From: Certhia americana
Lineage: Eukaryota; Chordata; Aves; Passeriformes; Certhiidae
Direction of reading: 5' to 3'
DNA: 64,000 nt
Assembly: GCA_018697195.1 (NCBI GenBank)
Contig: CM031858.1
Location: 90,677,120-90,741,119, forward strand
The notes below the pieces were generated by a model that did not search any database, was not told the origin of the DNA, and was given only the letters and a program-made list of their open reading frames with translations. How positions within the stretch are numbered: the stretch's first letter is position 1; each line of letters starts with the position of its first letter. The position numbers and the translations under genes are program-made. Shown piece by piece: positions 1-13,760 of the stretch.

Positions 1-277
1 ACCTCAGTTGCTTCTCATTCAGCTTCTCCTCAAAGCCCTTCACTATCTTCATTGCCCTCCTTTGGACACTCTCTAATAGTTCAATATCTTTCTTACATTG
101 TGGTGCCCAAAACTGCACACAGCACTCGAGGAAAGGCTGCACTAGTGCAAAACTGGAGCAGGACAATTCCCTCCCTTGACTAGCTGGTGATGCTGTGCCT
201 GACACCAGAACACAGTGCTGACTCATATTCAACTTTCGGTCAACCAGGATCCCCAGGTTCTTTTCTGTAGCATGGCT
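1..277 (-). mobile_element. CR1 LINE fragment, minus strand, cut by window edge
   Basis: On the plus strand this is the antisense of the CR1 ORF2 end and 3' UTR. Recognisable phrases are 'cctcctttggacactctcta' (46-80 region), the 'gtggtgcccaaaactgcacacagcactc' type segment near 101-128, and the 'aaccaggatccccaggttcttt' type segment near 243-264. It stops at about 277, where the sequence becomes AT-rich and unrelated. The 3' end would lie left of position 1, so the copy is 5'-truncated at about 277. It is diverged, and no frame codes for an intact protein. CR1 elements are non-LTR retrotransposons common in birds and reptiles. The family call is confident; the subfamily is not determined. Confidence 0.82.
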
Positions 278-988
278 TTTATTATTAATTATAGAAATCT
301 GAAATTATAAATATAAAAATAAATGTGTTCCAGTTGCTGTCCTGAGTTTTTAAAATATTTTCCTCCTGACTAGAAAATTTTAAAGCCATATTTCTATGTA
401 GTGATGAGTTCAGTTATCTTTAAATGTGAAGTGATTAGGGCAAGAATAAAGAAAGAGGTTCTGAGACACAACATTTTTGAAAAAAATCCAAAAAAAGGCT
501 TTATTGTGAAGAATGGAGAAACGTGTAAATTAGTGCAGAATTTTATACTACATGATTCTTGACATTTCATATGTTTTTTTTAATATCCTTTTTAATAATG
601 ACTCCTTATTTGCAGAGACAGAGTTGGCATGTATAGTAAACTGGCTCTATTCATAAGAATACATTGAATATTTGCAGCAAATACACAGTTTTTTAATATG
701 TATTAAGATGTGTGATTTCCTAATAGCAAATGAAGAATGTGTATATGGCAAGACAATATTCAAGAGAAAAATACTTCCTTAGCTGAGAAGTATTCCATAA
801 TTCAAGTATCTCTATACCAAATTCAAGTTGAATTTCAGCAATGATATTTCATATATACCTTTTCATTGCCAGGTAGTAACTTTGCAATTGTCTTATGACA
901 AAAGGATGGCTGAAGTTTCTTTTCACCAGAAATATTGAAAATCAGTGAATAAGTGGGCTCTTCTGATTGATCCATAAAATTGAAGTAT

Positions 989-1028
989 AAATGTTCAAAA
1001 TATAGATCAAAATGTTCAAAGTGTAGAT
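989..1028. repeat. 20-bp imperfect tandem duplication
   Basis: The unit 'aaatgttcaaaatatagatc' (989-1008) is followed directly by a second copy at 1009-1028 with 18 of 20 bases identical. The two differences are both A to G. It is a small local duplication with no evident function. Confidence 0.85.
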
Positions 1029-1845
1029 CAAGTCTATCAGAAACACTTGGGACTGAAAATACTTTTAGATTAAAAAAAAGTTCTTCAGAAAAATTTAATT
1101 AATGAAAAAAAAAAATATCGATTTATAGTTCGGCTTCAGCTGCTGAAAATTTGGATTCAGTCTTAAGGGTTAGACTGGTGAGTGACTGATGAGTCTGAGG
1201 AGCCTTCATCCACAGAATTTGGCTGTAAACAGCCTGGAGCCACTTGATCTACACTGACCCTTAGGCAACCTCCAGAAGTCCTTTGCAATCTAAATTTTTC
1301 TGTGATTCTTCAACTGCTCTTTCTCTCTTCAATACCAAAGTGTAATTTCCAACTAATTATAGAGAAATTTGCAAAGTTTATGTATTTTCTGAATATGCTG
1401 TAGATTATGGATGCAGCTGTTTCTTTGATGTCTTTGCTCCATACAACCAGAAAGGAAATAATATCTCTGGTAATGCTTTGAAGGTTTTTCTCTTCTGAAG
1501 AGAAACTGCTTTATGAGACTCTCTGGACAAGCTTCTCTGAGGAGAGCCGAGACTAAACGAACAGCCTAAAGCAGCAATCAACTGAATCAACAGACTAATG
1601 GCAGCAATCAGTTCCCACAAGGGCATTTCTTCTGTAGCACAAAGGATACTTAGATATGTAAAGATAATGAAAAGGAAGACTCATCATTTAGCACAGACTC
1701 CTGAGTAATACTTTCACTGAAAAACAGCAGAGTCATTGCCATATGATAATGGTTTACACTCACTAAATGTATTTAAAATCCCTACATTGGTATCTGTACC
1801 TGGTGGGAGTATTTCACATTCTTCTTCCTGTTTTCTACACCTCTG

Positions 1846-1905
1846 AAACAAACAACAAAAACAAAAAAAAAAAAAAAAAAAACAACAAAAAAACAAAAAG
1901 CAAAA
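1846..1905. repeat. A-rich low-complexity tract
   Basis: The stretch is almost only A and C, with about 20 consecutive A from about 1863. No retroposon body that could have supplied a poly-A tail is recognisable on the left side. Confidence 0.85.
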
Positions 1906-3329
1906 CCAATATGTCCTGACCCACAGAGCTGGAGGTGTAGTTGCTCAAATACTATGCCATACTTCGGATTCCAACACAAAGGTTCATTAAACAACTTAGC
2001 CAAAATTATGTACGACAGCTGACCCTTTGGGAATCCTGTGTGTATTCCCAGACCACAAAAAATGTGAGATCTAACAATTTCATGTGTGTTTCTTTCAACA
2101 ATTTTTTAGCTAATGGGTTTCATCTCATATTTGCCACACATTGGTTGGGTATAATGAAAATTACAGATATTATATAACTATCAATTGAACACATAGATAT
2201 GTCTGAATTCTTAGAGCAGAGAACAAACAAAGACTCTAGGACTCAAGCAGGTGCCAGCCATAACTTTGGGTTCAGTGTTTTGAAAAAATAACTTTCTTCC
2301 TACATTATTTCTGTAACTTCAGATTGGGGCTAGTGAGACATCTTTTTTTCCTGCCATTGGAGAATTTAAAAAAAATGGTGCATTCCTTCACTTTTTAAAT
2401 TATCTGGAAGTTGGGTTTGCTTGTAGTTCTTAAAATTTGAATAGAGCAGCATTTCCTGTTTAGGCTTTAAGGAATGTTTGCTTTATCCACCTTCATGTGT
2501 GTCGCCTTATACAGTAAATGCTTCCATCCATTTGGAGAGAATTTCCAAACATTCATGTTTGAAAAAAAACCCAAAACAAATGGAACCTATGCTAATATTA
2601 CAGACGTATTTTCACATGTAGTCTAACCCACTCAATTACTTTTCAGTCAATGAGTAAGTAAATCACCAGATGTATCACTAGGCTACCAGCTATTGATTTG
2701 CTTGCTAACTTTACTCACAATAAATGAAGGCTGGCCTTGAGCTGGAGATCAGGGACTATTTTTTTCTGTGCTTCTCTAGAGTCAAGATTCATTCTTCAGC
2801 TATTAAATTGTAACAATAAGTGTGAAATAAGCTAGCAAATAGTAAGAAAATATAAAATAAATAAATACATAAATATAATGGAAACTTATAAAGAACAACA
2901 TTGAGACAACCCAAAACTTGTGACCCCATAGGAGGCCATGGATACTTCTATTCTTTTTCTGCCCAGTATTACAGTTTTTGCTGATGGAAAACTACCATCA
3001 ACATTAGATCAAGCCTTATAATGGCACCACATTCAAAGTACTTAATTTAAGAGTCCTCTGGAGTCCCAATTCAGAGCTCCCCCTTGCCATTTCAAAGGAG
3101 AATGCCACAGGGATGTCAAAGAGAGAACCTATTCCCAGCAACAAATATTTAATGCATTCTACTAGTTTGCATTTAATGTGTAGCTGTAGCTTACAGAATT
3201 TTAAAATAAAACAAAACCATGCATTACACTTTTAAACCCAGAAACTTATTCATGGTCTTTTCCCTGTAATTTTTCTGGTCTTCAGATGCTGGCAGCTGAG
3301 AAACATATACTGTTCCTTTCGGCTGCATA

Positions 3330-5350
3330 ACTCTTCTTCTAGCGATTAATTACTTAGATACTTCGGAATAAATAGGATGTAAAGAAATACCTAACAAAAG
3401 CCTAATGCATCTCCAATGATGGAACCTTGTGCTATGCCTGAGATGAATATCCTTTTCAATTTTTTTTTGAAAGACAAGCAGATTATTCAAAATTATGGCA
3501 ATCAGATACTGGCAGAGAAGAAAAATAGCGATATGCTGAACAGAAACCACTTAAATGCTGCGAGTCTTGATAATATAATATTTCCACAACTGTTTCTGTT
3601 TAAAACTAATAAAAATAAACATAAAACATTCCCTTCTCCTCCTATCAAATTCATTACTTTGAGCGACAAAATGACAAAATGATTAGCTGTTAATAAGGCC
3701 CTGGTTTAAAAGATTGACTGACATTGCATTACTCATTTAATTTCCGCTTCTCCTAGGTTTTTTTTTTTTTTTCCTTCCTCCAAGCACAGAGGGAATTAAT
3801 ATTATCACATCAAAGGCCTCCCTCTAAATGGGGGAGAAAAATCATTTAAAAGGACAGAGTCTGTGATTATTCAAACTAGGTTATTTGCACCTTGTATATA
3901 TAACGATATCACGGTACAACTTCATTTTGTTCAAATTGCTGTCAGTCACTAATAGAAGAAATTTGCTTCCGTTTTATCAGTGCTATTGTGTTCAGTCAGA
4001 TTTGTGGGTGTAGGATGGGGAGTTCAGGCTGGGCATTAAACATGAAATCTGATAAGAAGGATATGAGGAACGGGGAGTAAGGAAGGTACAGAGCAAAGGA
4101 AGACTGATTGTGAATCCAACACACACAATGCAAATGCCTCCCCACCCCAGCTTCCTTCATGATTTTCTTCCCTCTGTGAGTGTGTTGTCATTATTTAAAG
4201 ACACAGATACAAACACACGCTAAAGTGCAAGCATAAGTCTCTGTGGAATATGAGATTTAGCAATACAACTCTGTGCTCTGGTGATTTTATTTCCTTTCAC
4301 TTTGATTCCTGACAGACAAATTATTCTAGGGATGATTTAACACCTAAAGATGTATGTCATATTCCATAAAATAGTTGTATCGGTGGGAAAAATTATGAGT
4401 GGCACAACCCCTGGTCTAGCAACATCCAATGATCTATCAGCATTTAACTCTTGGCAGATTGAATTATTCCCCACCCTAACTGTAACTGTGTTAGGGCTTG
4501 CATGACAAACAGTCCACTTGTCAAATATTTATCCTTCCTGCTAAAAAAAAGGAAAGGAAAAAAAGAAAAAAAGATAAAAGAAAGAGGAGGGACGGGGGAC
4601 AGGAGAGAGAGAGGGAAAATAAAAAATAAAAACTATTGACCAGGATAAGGAGGACTATAAGTGGTAAAAGACCAACCACAGCATGAAATATGAAACATAA
4701 ATCACTGGGGTCAGGGAGAGCAGGGGAACTTGGTTACTAAGGCTCCAGATGGATTAAATAATGCACGTCCTGAGGGAGGGTGGGAAGGCAAGCACTAAAA
4801 TAATAACAGAACAGAATGCTCCTATGTCGAAAGGTTTGAAGACAAGCCTTGTTAATTCAGAAAACAGCAGAGTTAAATTAGCCCAGGTCCCTGTGAAAAG
4901 TACTGTTACATATTGTGCAGCGAGATAAATTTTCACTCACTCTCTCCAATAAACTGGCCACTGACAGGTGACTGCTGTGAGTAGTTCATTAAAATGTCCA
5001 ATTCATGAGAGACTTTCAAAATTTATAATGCTTCCTATAGACAACAGGGTCAAGTTCAATGAGAAAGGAAGAGAGCAAACTAACTAAAGGAATTATTCAC
5101 TAATTACCTTTTAAACACATTTGCAATTTTTTTTTCAACAAGTATTAACTTGCTTTTAAAGCCTCTGGGTTTACGGCTTTAAATCAGAGAGGGAGATCAG
5201 AGTTCAGCACACATCCCTGTTTTCATTGTCCTCTGGATGGAAGATTTTTGAACATGTAAGACCATGTGCTAAAGCCTTCAGAGTAAATTTTTTTAGAAGA
5301 TATAGGATCAGACGTTTAGCAGGGAATGGAACAGTGATGGTAATTTTAAT
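3330..5350. other. candidate conserved noncoding block
   Basis: This stretch has no recognisable transposon and no convincing coding frame. Its texture differs from the neighbouring DNA: composition is balanced, low-complexity runs are fewer, and several CpGs remain in an AT-rich setting (for example 'taacgatatcacggtac' at 3901-3916, 'gttgtatcggtggg' at 4374-4387, and 'ctatgtcgaaagg' near 4823-4835). Developmental noncoding elements often look like this. That is an inference from texture only; alignment to other vertebrates would decide. A purine-rich tract interrupts it at 4543-4633. Confidence 0.35.
4543..4633. repeat. polypurine tract (GGA/GAA-rich)
   Basis: About 90 bases are nearly all A and G on the plus strand, with only a few pyrimidine interruptions. 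It includes 'ggaggg', 'cgggggac' and a (GA)n piece 'ggagagagagaggg' near 4602-4615. Such tracts can mutate fast or form triplex DNA. No gene is implied. Confidence 0.8.
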
Positions 5351-6370
5351 TAACTTTCATTTACCTGTAAGCTAAGAATATACACTGAAGTTCAGTAATT
5401 ATGAGTGGGGTGCATAGTACTGCATATCATGAAAAATTACAGGACACCTATGATAAAAGCATTGCATATAAATAATTTTATTGTGTTATCAGGGATGAAA
5501 TATCTTTCCTGAATGGGATAAGTAAAGTTCAATTTCTTTGCAAAATTTCAGGAGTAACCATTACACTCTTCCAGAAATATTCTAAAATTTGAACATATTT
5601 TAGACAAGAAAATGTATATCCTGTAAGACTTGAAGGAAGGACAATGGCAGGAAAACAGTGCATGACATTTGTTTCCTTTTGAAAATCTTCCTTGAAAATC
5701 ACTAGGCTAAAGATTTATCTTAGCCTGGTGAAAAACACGCATTTCCATGGTAATCTGGGCATGCTCATTTATGCCAATGGATGAGTAGGACTTTTTCTGA
5801 AATTGTAACTTTAGGCTGCTGTAGACTGAGTCAGGTTTGCCGTCTGCAAAGCCTTCTAGCATAGAATTTAGTCTTGCTCTTTGTTCACATATAGGTGACA
5901 GTTATTGCTGCTGGTTTCCCCATTACACCTCATCCTTGAATCCTGAGAAAACAAAAAACCCAGAAAGCTTTTGTTTCTAATTGTCAGTCACTACAAGAGA
6001 AATATAGTCTGGGACAGTTTTGACTATGTCTGTCTTTGGACTGTCTTCTGAATGGAAGCAGTGGTGGACTGTAAGAACACAAAGACTGACAGGGGGATAT
6101 GAGGAAGGGGACAACTGATCAATTCAAGTGGGTGGAAGAGTAATTTTAGTCAAAACAAGAGGGAAATTTTATGAACTGAAATTTATGAGGATTAAGAGAG
6201 AAGCATCAATGACCAAGAAGCAACTGAAGGTTGGAGAAGGATCCCAGTGGAAAATTAAGAGGCATTTGCAGAAAATCTCAGAAAGACAAAGACAAAATGT
6301 GTCTATGTTGTTTTCTAATCCCCTCAGATTTGTTAGTTAATAAAATTAATTTAAAAATTATAAAAAAGAC
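5351..6370. other. AT-rich intergenic DNA, no gene seen
   Basis: I recognise no gene, RNA or transposon in this stretch. Two overlapping plus frames of about 70 codons (6128-6340 and 6231-6434) are rich in Lys and Arg because of purine-rich DNA. They resemble no family that I know. Confidence 0.5.
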
Positions 6371-6500
6371 TGTATGTGGTACTCAGTGTCATGGTTTAGT
6401 TGATGAGGAGGTATTAAGTCATAGATTGGACTAGATGATCTTAAAAGTCCTTTCCAATCTAGCTAATGCTGTGATACTGTGATTTTGTGATTCTGTAAGA
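6371..6500 (+). mobile_element. CR1 LINE 3' end, plus strand
   Basis: The segment carries the diverged CR1 3' terminal signature. It has a 'catggtttagttgatgaggag' type stretch, then 'ttggactagatgatctt' (6426-6442), then 'agtcctttccaatct', and finally an 8-9 bp repeat of the 'gtgatactgtgattttgtgattctgt' type (about 6471-6497). CR1 ends in short direct repeats of this kind rather than poly-A. The copy is about 130 bp, strongly 5'-truncated and noncoding. Confidence 0.78.
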
Positions 6501-8220
6501 TTATGTTCAGAAATCTACCTTAAGTATAGAAAAGCATCTTTTATTGTAGAAGCTGGAAGATATGTAGCAAAAGTGAAGGAAGGGAAGTTAAGGGAAGAAA
6601 GAATCAGAACAATCTTATGGTTAGGACTATGCAAGAAACCTGGAGTGGACTTCTATTTGCAGATTAAGATAGATAATAGTAGGTGTCTACATGTGAACTG
6701 AGTGCTGCCGCTCAGCTAAATGCAATATACTAAAGGGCTACACAGCTGAGCATATATGGGTATTACCTTCAGGGTGAGCTGATTAACATAAAACTCCACT
6801 GAATCACACAGGCTGGCACTATCAGGATTCCAATCCTGAACTCAGAGACTGTAGAGGCTCTATGTTTTCCTGGGCAAGAAAAGATTTTTTCATGAGATTG
6901 CTATGTGTGCATTCTTACGGTTCTTGGTTGGATGCTTAGAGACCCAAGAACTTTTTTGGCATAAAGAATGAGAATTCACAGCTAGAAATGAGGCAAATAA
7001 AAATAATCTCTCCACCCACAAAGTGCTATCTAATTCAAGCGTTTTTGGAAAAAAAAAGTAATTCAGACAACAGGCCTCTCAAATTCAGAAACTATTTTGG
7101 AAGTACTATTGACATGAATCTCATTCCAACCCAGTTGTTTTTGCAGAAATTTATAAATTCCCTTGTTTGTTAAGTACAAGTGAATGATCAGCACCATAGA
7201 TAAGCCATGAAGGGTGTTCATCACTGCATCTTCAGAAGAGACTTGAGTAAATATATATGTCCCAGAGACGACACACTGAATGATGATGGGAAAAGAATAT
7301 AGAGAATAGTTATTTAGAAGAAAATATTTTCCATTTTATGAGGCAAAGTTCCTGTAGAAAAAAAAAAAGAAGAAGAAATGTGATCATATTATTGATATCT
7401 TTATAATAATGCATACACTGGCAGAGTAAATTAAGGTTGCATGAGCAATTTTAATTCTGGGGTTTTCAAATTTTTGAATGCTTGACTTTGCAGCCTTAAT
7501 AGCTTCTCTTAATATATTTTATGTGCAATTATATAAAGTGCAGTGCTTTTTGATTTATTGCAAATGAATATTCTTTGTTTGCTAGAATCGTGTACATCAT
7601 TAGTTCAAGTGGAAGAGCAGCATTTAGATTACATGTGTTTAGAGTGTCATGCTATGACTTTCTGAGGCATATCTGATCATGTTAAAAAATCTGATCATGA
7701 AAATTCAGTGTGAGCAGAAAAAGATGGATGTGACTCAAACCACTAACTTTCTGGATGTATTTGTAAATTTGTTCAAAGCTCTTCAGAACAATTATTTTTT
7801 AAAGGAGTTGCCATAAAAATACCATTAATTTTTATTTTATAAAAATATTAAAAATATTTTAAACCAGCTTCTGGAGGTTTTTTTTGTTCCTCTAGAACAA
7901 ACAAATCGGAAGAATTTTAGAAAAAAATGGTCCAGTATAATGTTCATACAGGTTCCCATATAATATGTATATAGTCTCATTAACCTCATATGGAACTAAG
8001 TTAAAATTATTATTAGGTTTTAAGTGAAACCAGACCTTTTGATAATTGCTTAAAAATAACGTTTTTGAGGTAAATCTTTGCATACAATCCCCCAGACATA
8101 TTCATATGTAGAGTCCCAGTGATCAAGAAAAAGAAACAAATTCTTAAGTGTCAGTAGTTTAATTTATCCCTTCCTTCACTGAATGTTATTGAAAGCTTCT
8201 TACGGCTTTTTACATAATTA
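6501..8220. other. AT-rich intergenic DNA, no gene seen
   Basis: Nothing recognisable is coded here. One small feature is an 11-bp direct repeat 'atctgatcatg' at 7671-7681 and 7689-7699. A-runs near 7050 and 7359-7368 are simple low complexity. Confidence 0.5.
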
Positions 8221-8690
8221 CTGCACTTGGGCATGGTATTGTTCCTTGAGATCCACATCATGTTATCCTCACCATGCTCAACAGTATCCATCCTCACAGG
8301 GGGAAGTTTTGCTTCAGACAGTGCTTAGTCATGGCACTAGTCCTCACTGACATGTCCTCTTCTTTGCTTCCCAGGGGAATTCCTGTGCTGCTTCCTGAGA
8401 TTCATGGGCAGAATCTCAGGAAAGGGAACATAGCCTCAAACTGTGCCAGTGCTTGCTCTGTGTGTCCCAAATGAAGACGGAGGTAATGAAGATCACCTCC
8501 AACACAGCCACTATTCCAGTCCCCTCCTTGTACGGCATGGCTTTATGGTCCCAAAAGCATTGTTTTATGCAGTTAATGAAAATAATTCCATCTAGCAGGG
8601 ATGTCCAAAGGCAGGGACTTGGAGACAGGACAATTTTTATCCATCCTGCATAGCTACTTCACATCAGCAAGACCACTTTGCAGGAATAGA
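8221..8690. other. GC-richer segment of unknown origin
   Basis: This roughly 470-bp island is clearly richer in G and C than the AT-rich DNA on both sides. It has two overlapping plus frames of 66 codons (8274-8474 and 8453-8653) with no family resemblance. I cannot match it to CR1 or to the LTR seen elsewhere in the window. It could be an old transposon relic, a noncoding exon or a decayed retrocopy. Confidence 0.35.
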
Positions 8691-11600
8691 ACGAGGTAGG
8701 ATTTTACCTGAGAAGAGATGACATTCACCAGGATGCACAAAAGTAAGAAACATTTTTGGGGTTTTTTTCAGATTTTACGTAATTTTAGAACTAAACTGAT
8801 TTCCAACATTTTGAGGAATTTCATTCCAAATGGAACAAAAAGTGACATTCCAAAAATTTTTACATAATTAAAATTATCTTAAAAGTGTAATTGCCAACAC
8901 TGAAATATTTCCTTTGATAAAGTTTTCTTTTTAATTTGAATATTAAATATATAGAATAAATATATATAAAGTATATAGAGATAAATTTCGGTACATACAT
9001 TTATAATATTAAAATAAATGTAGTAATCTGTTTCGGTGAAATAGAGCAAAAAGCTTTAAAAAGTGCTCACTTTATCTCATTGAACATCAAGAGAGGAAAA
9101 TGGCATTTTTCTATTTTCTGTGTAAAAGCTGTGAAATGGACATAATTCCATCAATTATTCTACTTTAATAAATCTACATATTTTGCTAAAAATCTGCTCA
9201 AACAATATGCTGGTTCCAGTAATCCCTTTCTTACCCAGAGAGACTATAACCTGTTCTCATGTTGATGTGGTTTTCAGAGAGTCTGTAAAGGAGAGTTTCT
9301 CTTTTAAATGAGAGAAATTGAGCAACATGCAGAAAGCAAGTAAAGCCTGAGAAGAACATGCTCAGAGAAGTCAAGGGACCATGTGCTGATTTCATGCTTT
9401 TTCAGATGAGAAACACTACACATAGTTTTCACAGCTCTTTATCTGAAGTACAGAAAAACCTACTAAGACCCATTGTTGAACATGACACAACTTTGGTTGC
9501 TTCCTACAGAAAGAGAGAAATTGATTGCTCACGGTTCTTTATTTTGTTGATTCATTTCTAATATATGGATAATGTATATCAATTGATAATCTATATAGAA
9601 ACAAATTTTGAGAAACTAAGAGTTTTCTGATTTTTCTATAGCTATCTCAGTGTAGTGTGTTTTTTTTGTACTGTCACTGGTGCCAAGAAGTCTCGAAAAT
9701 GCTCAAAGATGAATACATATATATTTACTTTAGGTTGAATGCCATTTATTTATTATCACACCAATTTTAAGACCAAACCATTTTTTTCATAAGTAAACAA
9801 CACTCTCTAGGTTCACATATGTTTCTTGTGTACATCTGGAAACATTTCTATCTGCAGTGGAAATTAAAAGTACTTTTGACAGTTCAAAAGTAGTCAAAAT
9901 GAGAAAAATATCCTAGCAGATCATATGATGGTGTTAACATCACTAAAGTTATTGCTTTGAATTATACTACTTTTCTATTAATTAAAATAAAAACAAAAAA
10001 AAAAACCCTTGAGGTTTTGCTTTGCTTTGTCGTTTTTGATACAATATATGCAGCAGCAAATAACAAAATAGCAAAATGTAATAGATAAGAGAGATTTAAT
10101 TTATTTAACTACCATTTATTTATGTTCTTCAATGACACCATTCTGGTCACTCCATAAATCAGGGAAGAAAGACATAAAGAATTCATATTGCAGTTTTTAG
10201 ATTGTACAATTGCAGTGCTATAATTCATATATTTTGCTCTGAAACCACACAGAAATGCTCTGATATCTGTGATGTTCACTTGACAGGTGATGTCCCTCCA
10301 CATTTTCCCCATCCAGCACTATTTTATTGGCGGTGGAATTTTCAGTGTTGCAAGCAATAAAATGTCACAGGCAAAGGAGGTGGATAGTGCCAAATACAAG
10401 AAGCTTTGTGTTTTATGGAGATAAAGTTCTGGAGTCTACTTGGTACTTCTTTTAAAAGAGTCACTTTTGGCATTCCTTGAATGAGCTCACCTCATCTCAC
10501 TGCTCACCTGTCTCCTGATTCCACTCCCTGTAGTTGTCAGGTTTGCTCAGAGTTGGTGCTGGATAGAGTGGGAATGGGTTTTTGTTTAGCAGGCCCTCTT
10601 CTCCATCCTAAGGATCTCTCTGATCACAATGTGATGTACTAATGAAAGTAGAAGGGAGGTGAGACACCAGTCTTTTTTGTCACAGGTTGCTATTCTTCAA
10701 AGAAAACTATGTTTTCTTGAGTATTTTTCCCTAAAAAGAAAATAGTTTTTGCAATTTCTTCCATCCTTACAGCCACTGCACAAAAAGAGGAACTTTTTCA
10801 GTAATGTAAAAATGGTGAAAGACCCCTTATAGCTTTTCTCTTCCATAAATGCATGTCAGAGAAAGAAATAAAAAACAATTATTGTGTTTCACAGTAATAG
10901 CTCAGATTCTATCACATCTTTTGAAGTCTGTAGTTTGCTGATGAAGCATGATCCATTTTAGAAGAATGCAGTGCTGTTGGACATTCCAAGTTATTATTGG
11001 AAAAGTTGCACACTCAGCCAAATTCAGAATTTTCTTGGCCTGTTTTCTATATAATTAACATAAATTTATATCAATTCTTGTTTGTCTGAGCTTTATTGAG
11101 TAATAACAGGTTGCTGCATTTTACATCTGCCTTGAAAGTTCTCTAATCAGAAATTCACTGGACACAACCTGCTGCAACTTTATGAAATGGTTAACATTAT
11201 ATATTTGGAAAACAAAAGTTACTACATAATTTTATGCACACTTAAATTGGTGAAGGAAATGTTCTTTTAAAATGTATTTTCACAAATCTAATTTTTAAAA
11301 ATACGTGAAAGTTCCTCAGCAAGTAATATCTACATTGGAAAATTAATTTGACAATCACCTTTGAGCAATCCAGTTTCCTTAATCCCTTTCATTCAAATAA
11401 TTGAAATCATCAGTTCCTTCTGCCCATGAAACTAACAAATAGCTGGTTTATATATGTTTTTTTCCTCTGTCAAAAGAAATGCATGTATGCACTCAAAATA
11501 AAGATGGGAAATTTTATGCAAAAAGATAATTAATAAAAGGAATGACATTTGTATAAAAATGGTGTTTAGCTTGGTAGTGTATCCTCAGTCAACTCCTCAA

Positions 11601-13760
11601 TATCTTTCATCCAACATTATAAAACCACTTATGTTCAATACCGATAAATGTGCTACTTTGTAAAGCTACAGCTGAAATAACGTTTCAAAGCTGCGCTTGG
11701 CAAAACAATAATAGATGCATTTTGATAAAATCTCAATTCTATTTTTTGAGGATTTATTTCTAAACTGTTGGTACACTCTCCACCTTATAAAAAAATCAAA
11801 TGTGTTCTGGTAGGATCGTCATCTGAACAGCAGCTTGAAGGGTGTTTGAAGTACTGTTGCTGTGTCTGAAAGACTCTGATCAGGACCTTGTTTGTCAGAC
11901 TGCATGTTTGTCAACATCGATATATCAAAGAGGTCAGGTCAACAGCACTTCAGTATAAAGTGAGCAGGACAGGGTCAAATGGAAGCCCTGAGCCTTGTGC
12001 CAAGATCAGATGGGAAAATGTGAAGTACATTTAAAAGGAGGCAAATGTTTCTCTCTCTTCTCTGAATGCAGGTGTATGTTTGTTGATCTGGATGGTGCTT
12101 TTTCAGATTAAGAAAATAAGGTAGTTCTCAACAGTATTAAAACAGGAAAAAATTTGGAGCAGAAGCAGAACATTTCAAAGTTTCAAAATCCTCTTCAGAT
12201 CTTAAACCTTCATAAGACAACATGGAAATGGAGTGAGATTGGAAGGAACAGGAGTGGAGACCAAAATCGCAATTCCTTCAAGCACAAAATATACCCAGCC
12301 TGGATAGTGTCCCCAAACACACTCATGAGCAAGTTTATATGTCATATCCATCCCTCATTGAGGCATTAGCACTGCTGACTCTTTGCCTCACTGTCTCTTA
12401 GTGTCTTTTCAAAATCTGTCCTCATTTTAGGCTGCGATTACACACACCAGTCAGAGATGGTGCCTTTGATCAGTTATCATCTGCTTTTACAGATGGAGGC
12501 AATGTGATTTGCCAAAGGCTGCAGAGCAAATCGGAAGCAGAGTCAGAAACAAAATCTGGATCTAGATTGAAAATAGATCTGCTACCAGCAGACCCGCCAA
12601 GCAATAGACTTTGCATATTTATGCCATTTCAGTCAAACGCTGAAAACAGTATTTGATTTTCCAGCCTGAGAAATGTAATTACAACAATATGTTATTGATT
12701 TGCATGGTGCATTTTGATGTTGATACTAAACACTTTAGTGGAGAATGGATAATATGACTGGGTAGATGGACAGCTGCCATAAACCAAATGGATGTGATGA
12801 CATTTCTGGAAGTAAAACATCCCAGTGGATCAGAACTGATGTTCAGCAGTTTAAGCAGAAAGTCAAATGTTAGGACATGAACTTGAAAGCCCCCACCTAG
12901 TATGCTGTCACTCTCCCAGAGAGAGCTGGGCTAACACCAAAACAAAACAAAACAAAAGCTCAAATCTACAGCTAATCTCTATCGAAGGTTTTAAAAATTA
13001 TTCCAAGCAGTTATTCAACTACAATCCAAGGACAGATCTTCACTACCACCAAATAAAGAGTCATTTTACTACTGAGATTGAGATGGTTTTAGTTGGCTTG
13101 GCTGAAAAAGCACTATAATCTGTGCTGGTTCTCTGAGTGAAAAACAAAGTGAATGAAAGCCAGGGAAAGAATTTCTTTTAAAAATAGACGTGTATGCATG
13201 CTGGGACACAATTTTATCACCATTAAGAGAGCCATCCTCAGATCAGCATTGCTTGGTCAGGAAAAGAAATCTTACAATTTATAGCACGCATCTGTTTATA
13301 TTTAGCATCCCTTAGCAGAAAGTTGGCAAGGTCTGCCCAGGAGGTTTATAATCTTGTGCTTACCACCCCCACTTTCTTTCCATAAGGAACATTCTTTCTG
13401 TTTTGAGACATAAAATGCCAACCTTGGGGCTTGGTTGCTTTTTTCCCTTCCCCTTAGGTTTTTCTGTTAAGGTCAACATTGCTTCAGAGTCCACCTATCA
13501 CTCCTAATCCAGTTGTTTCCAGTATTTATTATATCAATTCCTAGCACAAAAAATATCACCTTCCTTGACTCTATCTGTGAGTTCTACTGCTCATCATGAA
13601 GAAATTCAGATCTGTTGAATGATGATAGGTTAGAGTGAATAAAAAAGTGCCTGCAAAAACAACAAAATAATAAAAGGGGAAAAAAACTGGAGAAGAAGGT
13701 TTCTGAAGAATGTGGGAAAGATAAATAGGACTGATACTTTGTTTCATTGTCACTAGCACT
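8691..13760. other. AT-rich intergenic DNA, no gene seen
   Basis: About 5 kb with no recognisable gene, RNA or transposon. Open frames do not exceed 83 codons. The stretch holds only A/T runs, such as a 10-A run near 9998-10007, and ordinary AT-rich sequence. Parts near 11.9-12.7 kb are more balanced in composition but not identifiable. Confidence 0.5.

Larger units (their letters stand above)
278..3329. other. AT-rich intergenic DNA, no gene seen
   Basis: I find no recognisable gene or transposon here. Open frames are short (78 aa or less) and unremarkable. Visible small structures are a 20-bp imperfect tandem duplication at 989-1028 and an A-rich low-complexity stretch at 1846-1905 containing a run of 20 A. 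Two frames read minus-strand poly-F through that stretch, which is an artefact of the poly-A. Confidence 0.6.
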
